Assembly: GCA_900556785.1 (NCBI GenBank)
Contig: USQK01000007.1
Coordinates: 1 to 36,407 of the forward strand
DNA: 36,407 nucleotides
DNA from: an uncultured Veillonella sp.
GTDB taxonomy: Bacteria; Bacillota; Negativicutes; Veillonellales; Veillonellaceae
Direction of reading: 5' to 3'
This document shows positions 1 through 8,377 of the stretch, piece by piece; the first letter of the stretch is position 1; each line of letters begins with the position of its first letter. The translations under genes and the position numbers were made by a program. The notes under the pieces were generated by a model that was not told where the DNA came from, made no database searches, and saw only the letters and a list, made by a program, of their open reading frames with translations.

Positions 1-647
1 TTTACATATCCGCCATTGCCATTTAGTTTAGAAGCAACTATAGCACCTTGGCCTAGTAAGCTTTTAATTGTAACAAGCGTACTTGCCGGAGAGTCTTTCC
101 AGTTAGCACTACCGAGGATTGCTTTAATTTGGTCTGTAATAGGAGGGTGAGATGAAATATCTGTGTTATGTTGTTTAACTGCTTCTGTTAACTGCTCACG
201 TGTTATCAACGCACCTATATTAACAGTTAGCGATACATTCCCTGTATTACTAAATACCATTCCGATGGTTAATTCTTGAGATACAACTACTGAGCCACTT
301 TCTGCCGGCATTCTGTCCGGTTCAGGGTCCGTAAGGTATGCATACAATATTTCGCCCTTATCAGGATCTTGTGCAAATAACCCAATTTCAGACATTCGAA
401 AAGCTTCATGTATGCCAGTATTAGTTATAACTGTATCAACGCTTACAATTTTACCTTCTAGCTTAACTACAAAATTAGTAGTCTCCCATTTAGAGGAGAT
501 TACATCAGTTAATGCCAATGGATTCGTTGCATTAACACCACTACCGACTTTGATTTTCGTGAATGTCAGTTTAGTCTTGCCCGCATTTACCTTTGCTTGC
601 AAAGCAGCACCAACATCGGTCATGGTTGCATTTGACCATTCTGCCAT
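1..647 (-). CDS. Tail-collar fibre protein (3' end beyond window)
   Basis: Receptor-binding tail fibre of the virion, attached at the baseplate. The reading frame opens with ATG at 647 behind a strong AGGAGG (652-657) that lies inside the end of the upstream tail protein I gene, and it stays open to base 1, giving about 215 residues; the C-terminal part is cut off by the window edge. The N-terminal sequence (MAEWSNATMTDVGAALQAKV, then a KIKVGSG motif) matches the usual start of phage tail-collar fibre proteins (DUF3751 type), which sit directly after gpI in P2-like tail operons. The host-specific distal part is not visible, so receptor range cannot be judged. Confidence 0.85.
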   Translation of the reverse strand, partial: MAEWSNATMTDVGAALQAKVNAGKTKLTFTKIKVGSGVNATNPLALTDVISSKWETTNFVVKLEGKIVSVDTVITNTGIHEAFRMSEIGLFAQDPDKGEILYAYLTDPEPDRMPAESGSVVVSQELTIGMVFSNTGNVSLTVNIGALITREQLTEAVKQHNTDISSHPPITDQIKAILGSANWKDSPASTLVTIKSLLGQGAIVASKLNGNGGYV

Positions 648-656
648 ATATTCCTC

Positions 657-1316
657 CTATCTAACGCTATTATCTAGCGCTACATTAATCTTCGTTTTCT
701 TTGATTCAACTGTGTAAGACGTTACATGGGTATTCAAATTAATGCGCCATGCATTCGTAAAATCACACTTGATATTCACTTTCTTAGACACACCGCACCA
801 CCCAGCGAAATACTTATTGAAATTAATTCGTCGAATGAATTCAATACCCTCTAACCAGGATCGTACATTCTTGGCGGTATTGATAGCGCGTATAAGCTTA
901 ACAATATCCGATTTACCGGTTAATGGTGCTGTAATAAGCGTAACTTTAAAATAATAAGGCTTGCCATCATACTCGAACCATTCTGCTATTTTCGAATCAG
1001 AATATATAGTCTGTACAGCCTTTTCGACTGCGTATGGTGTACCTTTATGGCGGTGAATATCAATTGAATTCTTCACTAGTTCACGCTTAGTTGCTATTGG
1101 TAATCCACTATCGTAATCATCTACATGTAATTGATACGCTAAATGATCAATGACACTCTCAGATTCAGTATCAACGGATGACCACAATAGCAATGTATTC
1201 GTATTCATGAATTCGGCTAACGCATCATCCCACGTTTTAGCAAGGGCTTTAATTGGCTCCTTATCGATTGAGGAGGGAAGATGTTCTGAACTGGTATACT
1301 TACTATCACGTATCAT
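657..1316 (-). CDS. I: Tail protein I (P2 gpI-like)
   Basis: Baseplate protein that completes the P2-type baseplate wedge and connects to the tail fibre. The 219-residue sequence has the gpI signature: an N-terminal LP(S)S-containing segment, a central block around residues 60-110 with an H-KGTP motif, and a following aromatic region (WFEY, YYFKV). The start ATG overlaps the stop of gene J by four bases (ATGA), indicating translational coupling. The position between J and the collar fibre is the P2 order J-I-H. Function is by family and synteny. Confidence 0.88.
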   Translation of the reverse strand: MIRDSKYTSSEHLPSSIDKEPIKALAKTWDDALAEFMNTNTLLLWSSVDTESESVIDHLAYQLHVDDYDSGLPIATKRELVKNSIDIHRHKGTPYAVEKAVQTIYSDSKIAEWFEYDGKPYYFKVTLITAPLTGKSDIVKLIRAINTAKNVRSWLEGIEFIRRINFNKYFAGWCGVSKKVNIKCDFTNAWRINLNTHVTSYTVESKKTKINVALDNSVR

Positions 1317-2434
1317 TCTTCCTCACTTCCTGCAAGCACTACGGCGATTGTATTGGCTACTGCCACACCGCTTTGTTCTGCAATCGGAGTAAATACAGGG
1401 GCAGTCACTTCAACGCGTTTAATTCCAGATACATCCATGAGCATTTGCACCAATCGACTAGGCACTATATCACGGCCTAATTTAGATTTTTGCCAAATTA
1501 CATAGTCATTGACGGCTTTATCTGCCTTAGCTTTTACCACTGTGGCATCGGCACCTTTTTCAATGTAGTACTTAGCATCGATGTTATATTGCGTAGTAGT
1601 AGGGGCTAATACAGTTAGCTTATCTGTTAACGGTCTACGTTTCTTATCAGACAAATAATCCGTAATAGTCTTAAGCAATTCTTGCCCTGGAATACCACCG
1701 CCAGATAGTAATGGATAGATATTAACTTCCCCAGGATGTGGAGAGGATACACCTACATCGGCCACGAGGTGTGATGCAGATTTTGTAAAATACTCATAGG
1801 CACCTTCAGGGCCTGCCACGGAGAATGATTCAGGAGCCTCATGAATACGTTCACGATAGGCTTCGTCATCCTCTGTATCAGAGCCACCTTCAGACAATGT
1901 GGTGTTACTCATCGTATCCACAAATGCTATAGGGTCAATAATTGTACTTATTTCACCTGGTTTAAACCCATTACCTTGTGCGCCTGTACGTTGTGCTTCT
2001 GCTTTTACGGACCCATTGAGTTGACCTGGTAGAATTACCAAATTCTCAACAGTAACAAAATATTCGCCACCTGCTGTGGATATTTTTGTACCTTTTGGAA
2101 TAATAACAGAGTTCGTACGCACTGCTGACAAGGTAGCTTGGATAGTCGTAGTTGCTTTTGTTGCCCGCAATCGCTCAACGGCAGCAGGAACAGCTCCAAC
2201 GTGATCTAAATTATCACCTTCTGCATATGCTAACAGATTTTGTTTCGCTGCATAATTGGCATCGTTTAATAATCGGATAATAATTTCCGAAATTACATTT
2301 AAAAATAAAGTAACAGGGTCGCCCTCTCCCAAGGTTCGCCCTGTTATTGTTGTGTAAATATCAAATACCTTTTGTTGAACGTGTTCTTTATCTGTGTTAA
2401 AGAATTCAACATTAGGTAAATCAGATAATCTCAT
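1313..2434 (-). CDS. J: Baseplate protein J (gp47-like)
   Basis: Baseplate wedge subunit, the P2 gpJ / Mu gp47 / T4 gp6 family. At 373 residues it has the usual length. The N-terminal third carries the FLNVISEIIIRLLNDANYAA-like helix typical of the family, the centre has the AQRTGAQGNG motif followed by GGSDTEDDEAYRERI, which is the hallmark of Baseplate_J, and the C-terminal third is a beta-rich domain. The start overlaps the stop of the W-like gene by ATGA and the stop overlaps the start of gene I by ATGA, so W-J-I are translated as a coupled unit. Confidence 0.93.
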   Translation of the reverse strand: MRLSDLPNVEFFNTDKEHVQQKVFDIYTTITGRTLGEGDPVTLFLNVISEIIIRLLNDANYAAKQNLLAYAEGDNLDHVGAVPAAVERLRATKATTTIQATLSAVRTNSVIIPKGTKISTAGGEYFVTVENLVILPGQLNGSVKAEAQRTGAQGNGFKPGEISTIIDPIAFVDTMSNTTLSEGGSDTEDDEAYRERIHEAPESFSVAGPEGAYEYFTKSASHLVADVGVSSPHPGEVNIYPLLSGGGIPGQELLKTITDYLSDKKRRPLTDKLTVLAPTTTQYNIDAKYYIEKGADATVVKAKADKAVNDYVIWQKSKLGRDIVPSRLVQMLMDVSGIKRVEVTAPVFTPIAEQSGVAVANTIAVVLAGSEEE

Positions 2435-2742
2435 ATAGTCACCTTCACTTTCGGAATCAATGCCCCATTATGTGTGGCGGTAAATGATATATCACTAATT
2501 TTGGCACGCGGTTCGTACCGTTTAATTTGTTGGAATATGTCATTAGATAGATGCGCTTGAGCTTGATGGATAGGCATATCAATAATACGACCATCAATAC
2601 CAAACTCCCTATCTAGTGGCACACTACCACGAACAGTAGAAATAATCGTTTGCACATTCTGCAAAATCTCAGCAACTTCACTTTCAGGTGCTAGCGATAT
2701 CCTATTGTCCGTAACTGGTTTAATTTCATACGTTGCTGGCAT
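2431..2742 (-). CDS. W: Baseplate protein W (GPW/gp25-like)
   Basis: Small baseplate wedge subunit of the GPW/gp25 family, which initiates sheath polymerisation in contractile tails. It is 103 residues, standard for the family. Visible family features are the segment VQTIISTVRGSVPLDREFGID (residues about 30-50), where the EFG motif is conserved, and a C-terminal strand-rich region with RYEPRAKI. A GGAGG ribosome site precedes the ATG. It lies between the U/V genes and J, although in P2 it directly follows V; here the U-like gene is placed between V and W. Confidence 0.9.
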   Translation of the reverse strand: MPATYEIKPVTDNRISLAPESEVAEILQNVQTIISTVRGSVPLDREFGIDGRIIDMPIHQAQAHLSNDIFQQIKRYEPRAKISDISFTATHNGALIPKVKVTI

Positions 2743-2744
2743 GG

Positions 2745-3221
2745 CTAGAACCTCCGTAATATCGTATTAACTTGATTAAATGTATTACCATATTTATTAA
2801 GAAGCGACTTTTCTTCTACTGTATTTTTATCTGGATATTCCTCAAGAGTTAGCGATACCTCAATAGATTGTGTCTTGCCATATGCATCCGTAAATAAACT
2901 ATCTTCACTCAGGGACATGATTACAAAGTAGTTTTGGCTAACAGGCTTACCGCCAATAATAAACGGCAATACAGCTCCTGTATCGCGATAATTTCGCAAC
3001 TTCTTAACAGTACTATCCGGAGATTGTCCAAGCGATGCAGAAATAAGAATTTTACAAGTGATTTGTTCTACATCCGGCCCACTAAATTGTTTAACTGGCT
3101 TTTCTAACATCAGATTGTGCTTCTCCCATCTAGCACTACCTGAACGCGTTACGTCAGATACAGTGAGAACATTGTCTAATGCGGTATAGAATACTATATC
3201 CGCTAAATATCCGATATACAT
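2745..3221 (-). CDS. U: Tail protein U (P2 gpU-like)
   Basis: Tail protein of the P2 GpU family (158 residues), needed for tail morphogenesis. Visible family features are the ARWEKHNLMLEKPVKQFSGP block at about residues 30-50 and the following pattern of short strands ending in LTLEEYPD, the typical gpU C-terminal motif. A strong AGGAGG lies just upstream of the ATG. It sits downstream of V rather than before D as in P2, so gene order is rearranged within an otherwise P2-like baseplate block. Exact virion position is by family only. Confidence 0.85.
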   Translation of the reverse strand: MYIGYLADIVFYTALDNVLTVSDVTRSGSARWEKHNLMLEKPVKQFSGPDVEQITCKILISASLGQSPDSTVKKLRNYRDTGAVLPFIIGGKPVSQNYFVIMSLSEDSLFTDAYGKTQSIEVSLTLEEYPDKNTVEEKSLLNKYGNTFNQVNTILRRF

Positions 3222-3230
3222 CTATACCTC

Positions 3231-3695
3231 CTATTTTGGCCCGGCTGTTGTAGAACCGCCAGACACTACACCACCATGCACATGATGAACTAAGGAAATA
3301 CCATTAACTACTACATCACCACTACTTGCATTGATTGATAAAGTGCCACCAACATTGAGCGTCATATCTCCAGGAACAGTGAGCACACGTTTACCATTAT
3401 CTGCGCCACCTGGAGTTGGATCCGCACTACTAAAGAATGTTCCAATAATGAATCCATCAGAAAAGCCACGACCAGACCGATTTGGTAGCATAATGCATAA
3501 TACCTGGTCGTCAATAGCTGGCATCCAATAGTCCTTATCGTGTGCTGCACCTCGATTAATGACAGATAACGGCGCCGTTACAACACCTTCTCTATCAAGG
3601 CGTGTAACAACGGCTTTTCCTTCTTCAGGAATTGTACTTGAAACATTTCCAATGAATATCATATCTGCTAATGCAGATAATATATCAGTAGCCAT
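3231..3695 (-). CDS. V: Baseplate spike protein V (gpV-like)
   Basis: Membrane-piercing spike of the contractile tail (gpV family, 154 residues). The N-terminal half forms the OB-fold expected for gpV (VVTRLDREGVVTAPLSV, then the DQVLCIMLPNRSG and GFIIGTFFSS segments), and the C-terminal part is a glycine- and valine-rich beta-helix. The C-terminus carries HHVHGG (residues about 137-142), matching the HxH motif that in P2 gpV binds an iron ion at the spike tip, followed by a Gly-Ser-rich end. The start overlaps the end of gene D by eleven bases. Confidence 0.88.
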   Translation of the reverse strand: MATDILSALADMIFIGNVSSTIPEEGKAVVTRLDREGVVTAPLSVINRGAAHDKDYWMPAIDDQVLCIMLPNRSGRGFSDGFIIGTFFSSADPTPGGADNGKRVLTVPGDMTLNVGGTLSINASSGDVVVNGISLVHHVHGGVVSGGSTTAGPK

Positions 3696-4845
3696 TTAAA
3701 CACCTCCTTACATCAATCGACGTTGAATAATTGGCCCCTAATGTATGTGTCGCTTTCGTAATTAAATAATTACCATCGAACACCCCGAATCCTTCGAGCT
3801 TAACAGTAACCGATGCCATAATAAGAGGATTTCCAGGAAAACTAAAAGACATTGTATCCGCTTCTTTATTAGCTTCTCTAAGCTTCTTCTTAGCAAGTCT
3901 AGTTGCCTCGGCCTTGTCTTTTACCTGCTCATTAACTTCCAACACGGCAAGGTACGTATGCCCCTTACGGTCAGGATCTTCAAACGTATCCTCAATCACA
4001 GTTTTCTTATCCTTATCTGTATATTTCACATGGCATGCTCGATATACTTCACGAGTTTTACTCTTGTACGAATAAGATATTGCCCTAGTAATGATCAAAG
4101 GCGGTTGTTCACCTTCTTTAGTTTGTACAGGTTGATATTGACCACCTGGTCTACGAATAATGACTTTAGGCTTTACATTTTCATATTTGTAATCATCGAA
4201 TATAATCAATTGCTCAGTGGATACCTTAAGAGAAAACCCCGCATCATTACAAAGTTTTTGCAAAAATGCGAGGTCTGATTCAGCACTTTGAGAGGCATCT
4301 TTTAACGGTGGGTCAAAATCTGCATCCCACAATAACTTTAACTTATTATCTTTCGCTTTCTCGGTAGCAATCGCTTTAAGAGTTGTGTCTTTCCACGATT
4401 TGTCTTTCTTTTTCTCCCGTAAGTCAGTACTACCGATAATAGCAACACCTTTGATTTTGACTACATCCGGAAGGCTACTTCCTTCGAATTCATCGATTTC
4501 AAATTTGCCGATTGGTAACGTAAATTGTTCATCCCCTAATTTCTCCCAGGCTACTGTATTAATAGCGACTTCAAGTAATGATCCTTTTACAGGATACCAA
4601 TCACCGACCCATAGACGACCCCTATCCTCTAATGAGATAGCCACGTCGTCTACAGTTCCTGAAAGGTTATCTGTGAAAGTTACATCGAGAAGGTATTTAC
4701 TAATATCGTCAGTAATGTCCTTTGACTCATTACTCCCCCAATGTTGGTAGCCGATTGTACACCATGCCCGCCGTGCTAGTTTCGTTTGTGGTGTTAAATC
4801 TTTCTTCCATTTTTGGACCTTAGCTAGGCTCTTTTGTAAGCTCAT
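3685..4845 (-). CDS. D: Late control protein D / baseplate hub (gpD-like)
   Basis: Baseplate hub protein of the GpD family (386 residues), equivalent to T4 gp27 and Mu gp44, on which the spike V sits. The central part shows the family pattern (LWDADFDPPLKDASQSAESD followed by FLQKLCNDAGFSLKV) and the C-terminus ends with a domain of the type GNYLITKATHTLGANYSTS. The gene lies between X and V, the order seen in P2-like phages (X-D-V). In P2 the homologous name 'late control' comes from a regulatory phenotype; a structural role is expected here. Confidence 0.88.
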   Translation of the reverse strand: MSLQKSLAKVQKWKKDLTPQTKLARRAWCTIGYQHWGSNESKDITDDISKYLLDVTFTDNLSGTVDDVAISLEDRGRLWVGDWYPVKGSLLEVAINTVAWEKLGDEQFTLPIGKFEIDEFEGSSLPDVVKIKGVAIIGSTDLREKKKDKSWKDTTLKAIATEKAKDNKLKLLWDADFDPPLKDASQSAESDLAFLQKLCNDAGFSLKVSTEQLIIFDDYKYENVKPKVIIRRPGGQYQPVQTKEGEQPPLIITRAISYSYKSKTREVYRACHVKYTDKDKKTVIEDTFEDPDRKGHTYLAVLEVNEQVKDKAEATRLAKKKLREANKEADTMSFSFPGNPLIMASVTVKLEGFGVFDGNYLITKATHTLGANYSTSIDVRRCLNGY

Positions 4846-4848
4846 GTA

Positions 4849-5052
4849 CTATCGCCTCCATGGTGGTAAGAATTCAGGTAAGGAATCAGCAGGAACATCT
4901 GGGCATGTTAATACAACACCTGCGGAAAATATCGCCGTATTACGGTGCTTTTGATTGGCTTCTAACAATAAATTGATGTATCGTTCGTTACCATACACCT
5001 TATAGGCTATTAAATCCCACATATCCCCTTGTATTGTTGTATAGCTAGTCAT
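4849..5052 (-). CDS. X: Tail protein X (LysM-like, gpX)
   Basis: Small hub-associated protein with a LysM-type fold (67 residues). The sequence shows the gpX/LysM pattern: TTIQGDMWDLIAYKVYGNER, then a LLLEAN block and a hydrophobic VLTCPDVP ending near a proline-rich tail. It is thought to strengthen the junction between tube initiator and hub. The start overlaps the last codons of the tape measure gene by eight bases, so translation is probably coupled. Confidence 0.88.
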   Translation of the reverse strand: MTSYTTIQGDMWDLIAYKVYGNERYINLLLEANQKHRNTAIFSAGVVLTCPDVPADSLPEFLPPWRR

Positions 5053-7348
5053 AACTCAACCTCCGTTGCCCAGTGGTATAGCTACGCATCATTTGTTCAA
5101 ATTCACGCATTTTTGCGTCTAATGCTGACATAATATCATCAGTTGAACCATTACCAGCATTAATGACAGGAGCGAATGTAATTTGTACAGGCGCCCCACT
5201 ATTACTAGATGAAGACGTCACAGGCACGCTAGGTGCTAATGATACAGTAGGTGCTGCAGCAGTCTGCGCTCCACTCACACCTAGCATTCGCCCAGCCGTT
5301 TGCCATAAATTCATAGCATTAGCACTACCATCAATAGGGACAATGACTTCAGGATATCCGGCTTCGCCAATCAATGCAACTTCTGGAGATGTAATTACAC
5401 CACCATTAGCATACGCATTACCTCCAGAGGCGGAAACACCAACTGTGAAACCTCCACTAAATTGGGCCTTAATACTTTCCCACGCCCCTGCAATTGCGTT
5501 AGATACCGCACTCGGAATTTGACTTACCCAGTTTACCACAGCATTATAGGCATCACTTGCCCATTGCTCTGCTGCCGCTACAAACGCTGCTCCGGCTTCT
5601 GCACAGGCACTAGGTAAGTTCATGAGGAAATTAATAACATCATTAACTAAGTTACTAATCCAAGAAGTAGCCGTAGCATACGCTTCAGAAGCAAACGAGA
5701 TAACTGCCGCTACGAATTCAGCGCCCAATGTAATCATGTAGGTAGGTAAATTAATTAAGAAGTTATAAATCCCATCAACCATAGCCCCAAAAGTGGTAAC
5801 CGCAAAGGTATAACACTCTGTGGCGAATGATACAACGGCAGATATAACAGCAGTACCAACTTGTACCATAATCGCTGGCAATCGCAAAATAATGCCTATA
5901 ATAAATCCTACAGCCATACCAATATACGTTGGTAAGTTAAGCCATAAATTTACGTAGGCTATTATTGCCGCTTTCAACGCATTAAACACGCTCAGCCCAA
6001 TTGATAATAGGCCATTTATCACAGTCATAATTCCAGATATAATGGCGCTCCATGCAGAACTTAAAGCAGAACATACGCTATCCCAAACAGATGTTAAGGT
6101 AGCACAAATCGTGTCCCAGTTAGTTACTAATAGGTATATCGCTGCAATAATCGCCATAATAGCAATCACCCAAGGTCCACCTATTAATGCACTAGCGGCT
6201 CTAAACGCGCTCGTAGCCGTTTCTACACCTTTAAAAGCAGTAGTGATTGTAGTAATACCAGATGCCAATTTTGTGGCAGTACCATATAATAAGGCCAATT
6301 TCAATCCGTTTGTTACTACGGCTGCAATAGCTTCCTTATTATCCTTCATGAATGTTACAACGGTTTGTAATACTGGTATCAGTGCCGGTAATATTTGCTG
6401 GGCAATCGGTATAAATGCCTGTGCCAAGCCTAATGCAACCTGCGTAGCTTCCGCTTTCAGGATGTTCATCTGTAGCCATATTTCATGAAGTGATTTAGGA
6501 TCTATACCAACACCCTTTATTTGTGATGCGGCCGCTTGTGCATCTGCATAGTTTTCAAATACTTTAGTAAGCTCCAGGCCTTTGGCGCCTAGCGTTTCAA
6601 GCATGAATTCTTGCCCACGGCCTTGTGCTACTGCGTTTTGGTACCCTTTAGCCATTGCGTCCAATTGCTGGTTCATAGGCAATAATCTGCCATTTGCATC
6701 GGTTAAAGATACACCAAATTGGCTGAGGTAACCCTGCAAGGCTTCAGCACTTTTACCGCCACTGGCCAAAGTCTTATCCATTTTGGCAAAAGATTTGGCA
6801 GCTACTTCTACATCCACACCGCTTAACGTCATGATCTTCTTAAATTGCGATGTTTCAGCAGTTGTCATATGTAGTTTATTGGACAATTGGTATAGCGCCT
6901 CGCCCGCATTTACAACGTTATCTATAATTGCACCAATACCAAAGCCCCCGGCTGCGACCATAGCGAAATTTGCAAGCTTTCCTGTGACTCCGCTTACTGC
7001 GGCACTTGCACCTTGTGCGGCGGATGCTGCTCCTGCTAAAGGGCTTGCACCTCCCATTTTACTGATTGCATTTTGATGCGCAGTCTGACTTGCAATATTC
7101 GACCGCAACTGGGCCTGTCTTTGTAACATAGAATTCAGTTTTTGCTCAGCGGCAATAGCCGCATTCCTGTCACTAACATTCCCTGACTTTTGTGAGATAG
7201 CTTGCAGTTTTCTGTATTGTGCCTGTTGGTCCTTGATTGCGTTTGATAGTTTGTTGAGTTCCTGAGATGCTTTTGATACAGAGGAAGATAACCCGCCGTC
7301 GAGTTTACCTTTAATGGCAATCGCCATTTCTAAGACTTTATTGGCCAT
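5045..7348 (-). CDS. T: Tail tape measure protein
   Basis: Sets tail length and is ejected with the DNA. It is 767 residues: a coiled-coil N-terminus (about 14-75), an Ala/Gly-rich segment (about 100-150), the conserved tape-measure core with LYQLSNKLHMTTAETSQFKK (about 155-175), a long region of hydrophobic helices (about 340-620) that could enter the host membrane, and a Ser/Pro-rich C-terminus. With the usual 0.15 nm per residue it would give a tail near 115 nm (inference). The ATG overlaps the stop of the E' frame (TAATG) behind GGGAG. It follows the E/E' chaperone genes, as in P2. Confidence 0.93.
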   Translation of the reverse strand: MANKVLEMAIAIKGKLDGGLSSSVSKASQELNKLSNAIKDQQAQYRKLQAISQKSGNVSDRNAAIAAEQKLNSMLQRQAQLRSNIASQTAHQNAISKMGGASPLAGAASAAQGASAAVSGVTGKLANFAMVAAGGFGIGAIIDNVVNAGEALYQLSNKLHMTTAETSQFKKIMTLSGVDVEVAAKSFAKMDKTLASGGKSAEALQGYLSQFGVSLTDANGRLLPMNQQLDAMAKGYQNAVAQGRGQEFMLETLGAKGLELTKVFENYADAQAAASQIKGVGIDPKSLHEIWLQMNILKAEATQVALGLAQAFIPIAQQILPALIPVLQTVVTFMKDNKEAIAAVVTNGLKLALLYGTATKLASGITTITTAFKGVETATSAFRAASALIGGPWVIAIMAIIAAIYLLVTNWDTICATLTSVWDSVCSALSSAWSAIISGIMTVINGLLSIGLSVFNALKAAIIAYVNLWLNLPTYIGMAVGFIIGIILRLPAIMVQVGTAVISAVVSFATECYTFAVTTFGAMVDGIYNFLINLPTYMITLGAEFVAAVISFASEAYATATSWISNLVNDVINFLMNLPSACAEAGAAFVAAAEQWASDAYNAVVNWVSQIPSAVSNAIAGAWESIKAQFSGGFTVGVSASGGNAYANGGVITSPEVALIGEAGYPEVIVPIDGSANAMNLWQTAGRMLGVSGAQTAAAPTVSLAPSVPVTSSSSNSGAPVQITFAPVINAGNGSTDDIMSALDAKMREFEQMMRSYTTGQRRLSYD

Positions 7349-7560
7349 TATTTTCTCCCTTTCATCGCTTTATTCTCACGCTCGATACCATCACTAATGA
7401 GCTGAACGTGGACTATGAACTCATCCACGTCTAGCTCTCGAATAAAGTAATCCATTGACGTGCTTGTGTATTTACTACACGTAATCGCACACCCTGTAAA
7501 ATACCTTTCCAGGTCAGTTATTTTTCGGAATTGAGCAAAAAATTCTGTACCTCTAAGCAC
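7348..7560 (-). CDS. Tail chaperone E' frame (made by -1 frameshift)
   Basis: This frame is the probable C-terminal extension of the tail assembly chaperone, the counterpart of P2 E' and lambda T. It has no ribosome-binding site of its own (its first possible start, GTG at 7560, lies inside the upstream gene). It overlaps the E gene and can be reached by a -1 shift on a T TTT TTG heptamer at 7536-7542. The fused product would be about 152 residues: 90 from E, then 62 from this frame starting at AQFRK. It ends on the start codon of the tape measure gene. Confidence 0.8.
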   Translation of the reverse strand: MLRGTEFFAQFRKITDLERYFTGCAITCSKYTSTSMDYFIRELDVDEFIVHVQLISDGIERENKAMKGRK

Positions 7561-7805
7561 ACCCTAGTAAAATCAGCAGCCGGAAGACTATAAATATCAT
7601 CCACTTTACATCCACATGCAGCAGCTGCTACATGTGCTTGATACGTCATAGATAATGCAGGAACTGTGATGGTTCTATCTTCATTCTTTGCAGACTTCTC
7701 ACATTTAATTAATGTATAACCGCTGATTCCTTCAAATTGTAAGGAATGACCTGCTTTTACTAATTCAATACCAGTTGTTTCGTTCATAGTACTTTGTTTA
7801 CTCAT
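7518..7805 (-). CDS. E: Tail assembly chaperone E (gpE-like)
   Basis: Cytoplasmic chaperone that coats the tape measure protein before tube assembly, the P2 gpE / lambda gpG role. It is 95 residues with no recognised domain beyond the position; it lies between tube and tape measure, where this gene pair always sits. The product contains a conserved-looking YTLIKCEKSAKNEDRTI segment and ends with QNFLLNSEK, whose codons carry the slippery heptamer. An AAAGGA ribosome site precedes the ATG. Function rests on synteny plus the frameshift architecture. Confidence 0.8.
   Translation of the reverse strand: MSKQSTMNETTGIELVKAGHSLQFEGISGYTLIKCEKSAKNEDRTITVPALSMTYQAHVAAAACGCKVDDIYSLPAADFTRVCLEVQNFLLNSEK
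7536..7542 (-). promoter_or_regulatory. Slippery heptamer T TTT TTG (-1 frameshift)
   Basis: In the E frame the codons are AAT TTT TTG, i.e. the heptamer T TTT TTG in the correct phase for simultaneous slippage of both tRNAs by -1, leading into the E' frame 18 bases before the E stop. T TTT TTG is a known efficient heptamer and is the one I recall for P2 E/E'. No obvious downstream stem-loop was seen. Confidence 0.82.
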
Positions 7806-7827
7806 TAGTGATCGTCCTTTCTACAGA

Positions 7828-8361
7828 CTAAATACCGAGTGCAGCACGAACATCGCCAAGGAAGTCAGTGCCATCAGAAATAGAATCCTTATATGCGTAT
7901 TTATCGATTTCACGAACTACCTTACCGTTTTGTTCTAATTTCAAATATGTGGTTTCGATTGTGTTCGTTGCATCAATAGTATTGCCAGACTCATATGTGC
8001 CGTTTTCTTTAGATTTAGCACGGCCACGAATAACAGCACGTGTAGGCACAATTACATATTTATCTTTACCGCTATCCCAACATTGGATAGCACCGCGTAC
8101 TTCTAAGCGCACGCCACGTCCACCTGTAAGGCGGTGTGTAGTTTCTGTTGGAGTGTTCCAAGTAAGTTTAGTTTCCATAGAAGAGTAGTGCCCAATAACT
8201 GGCGCTTCTACTTCACCTGCTATGCCCACACCTTTTACAGTTTGAGTCATTACAGATTCACTAGGTAATTCTACTTTGGCAACACCTAAACAGTTGTCAG
8301 AACCTTCTTCATATACACGGAAGTCATTAAGTACTTCCGGCACTTGGTTGATAGATGCCAT
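7828..8361 (-). CDS. FII: Major tail tube protein (FII-like)
   Basis: Builds the inner tube of the contractile tail. The 177-residue product has the tube family start (NQVPEVLNDFRVYEEG) and the central VKGVGIAGEVEAPVIGHYSSMET block that is diagnostic of P2 FII-type tube proteins, with a C-terminal KLEQNGKVVREIDK segment. It directly follows the sheath gene, the standard FI-FII order, and is preceded by AAGGGG. High confidence from sequence and synteny together. Confidence 0.93.
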   Translation of the reverse strand: MASINQVPEVLNDFRVYEEGSDNCLGVAKVELPSESVMTQTVKGVGIAGEVEAPVIGHYSSMETKLTWNTPTETTHRLTGGRGVRLEVRGAIQCWDSGKDKYVIVPTRAVIRGRAKSKENGTYESGNTIDATNTIETTYLKLEQNGKVVREIDKYAYKDSISDGTDFLGDVRAALGI

Positions 8362-8377
8362 GATTAATTACCCCTTT

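Noticed and set aside
6042..6488. 148-codon open frame on the plus strand inside the tape measure gene
   Set aside because: Runs antisense to a clear tape measure region, has no ribosome site and no recognisable product; it is a by-product of the repeated hydrophobic coding.
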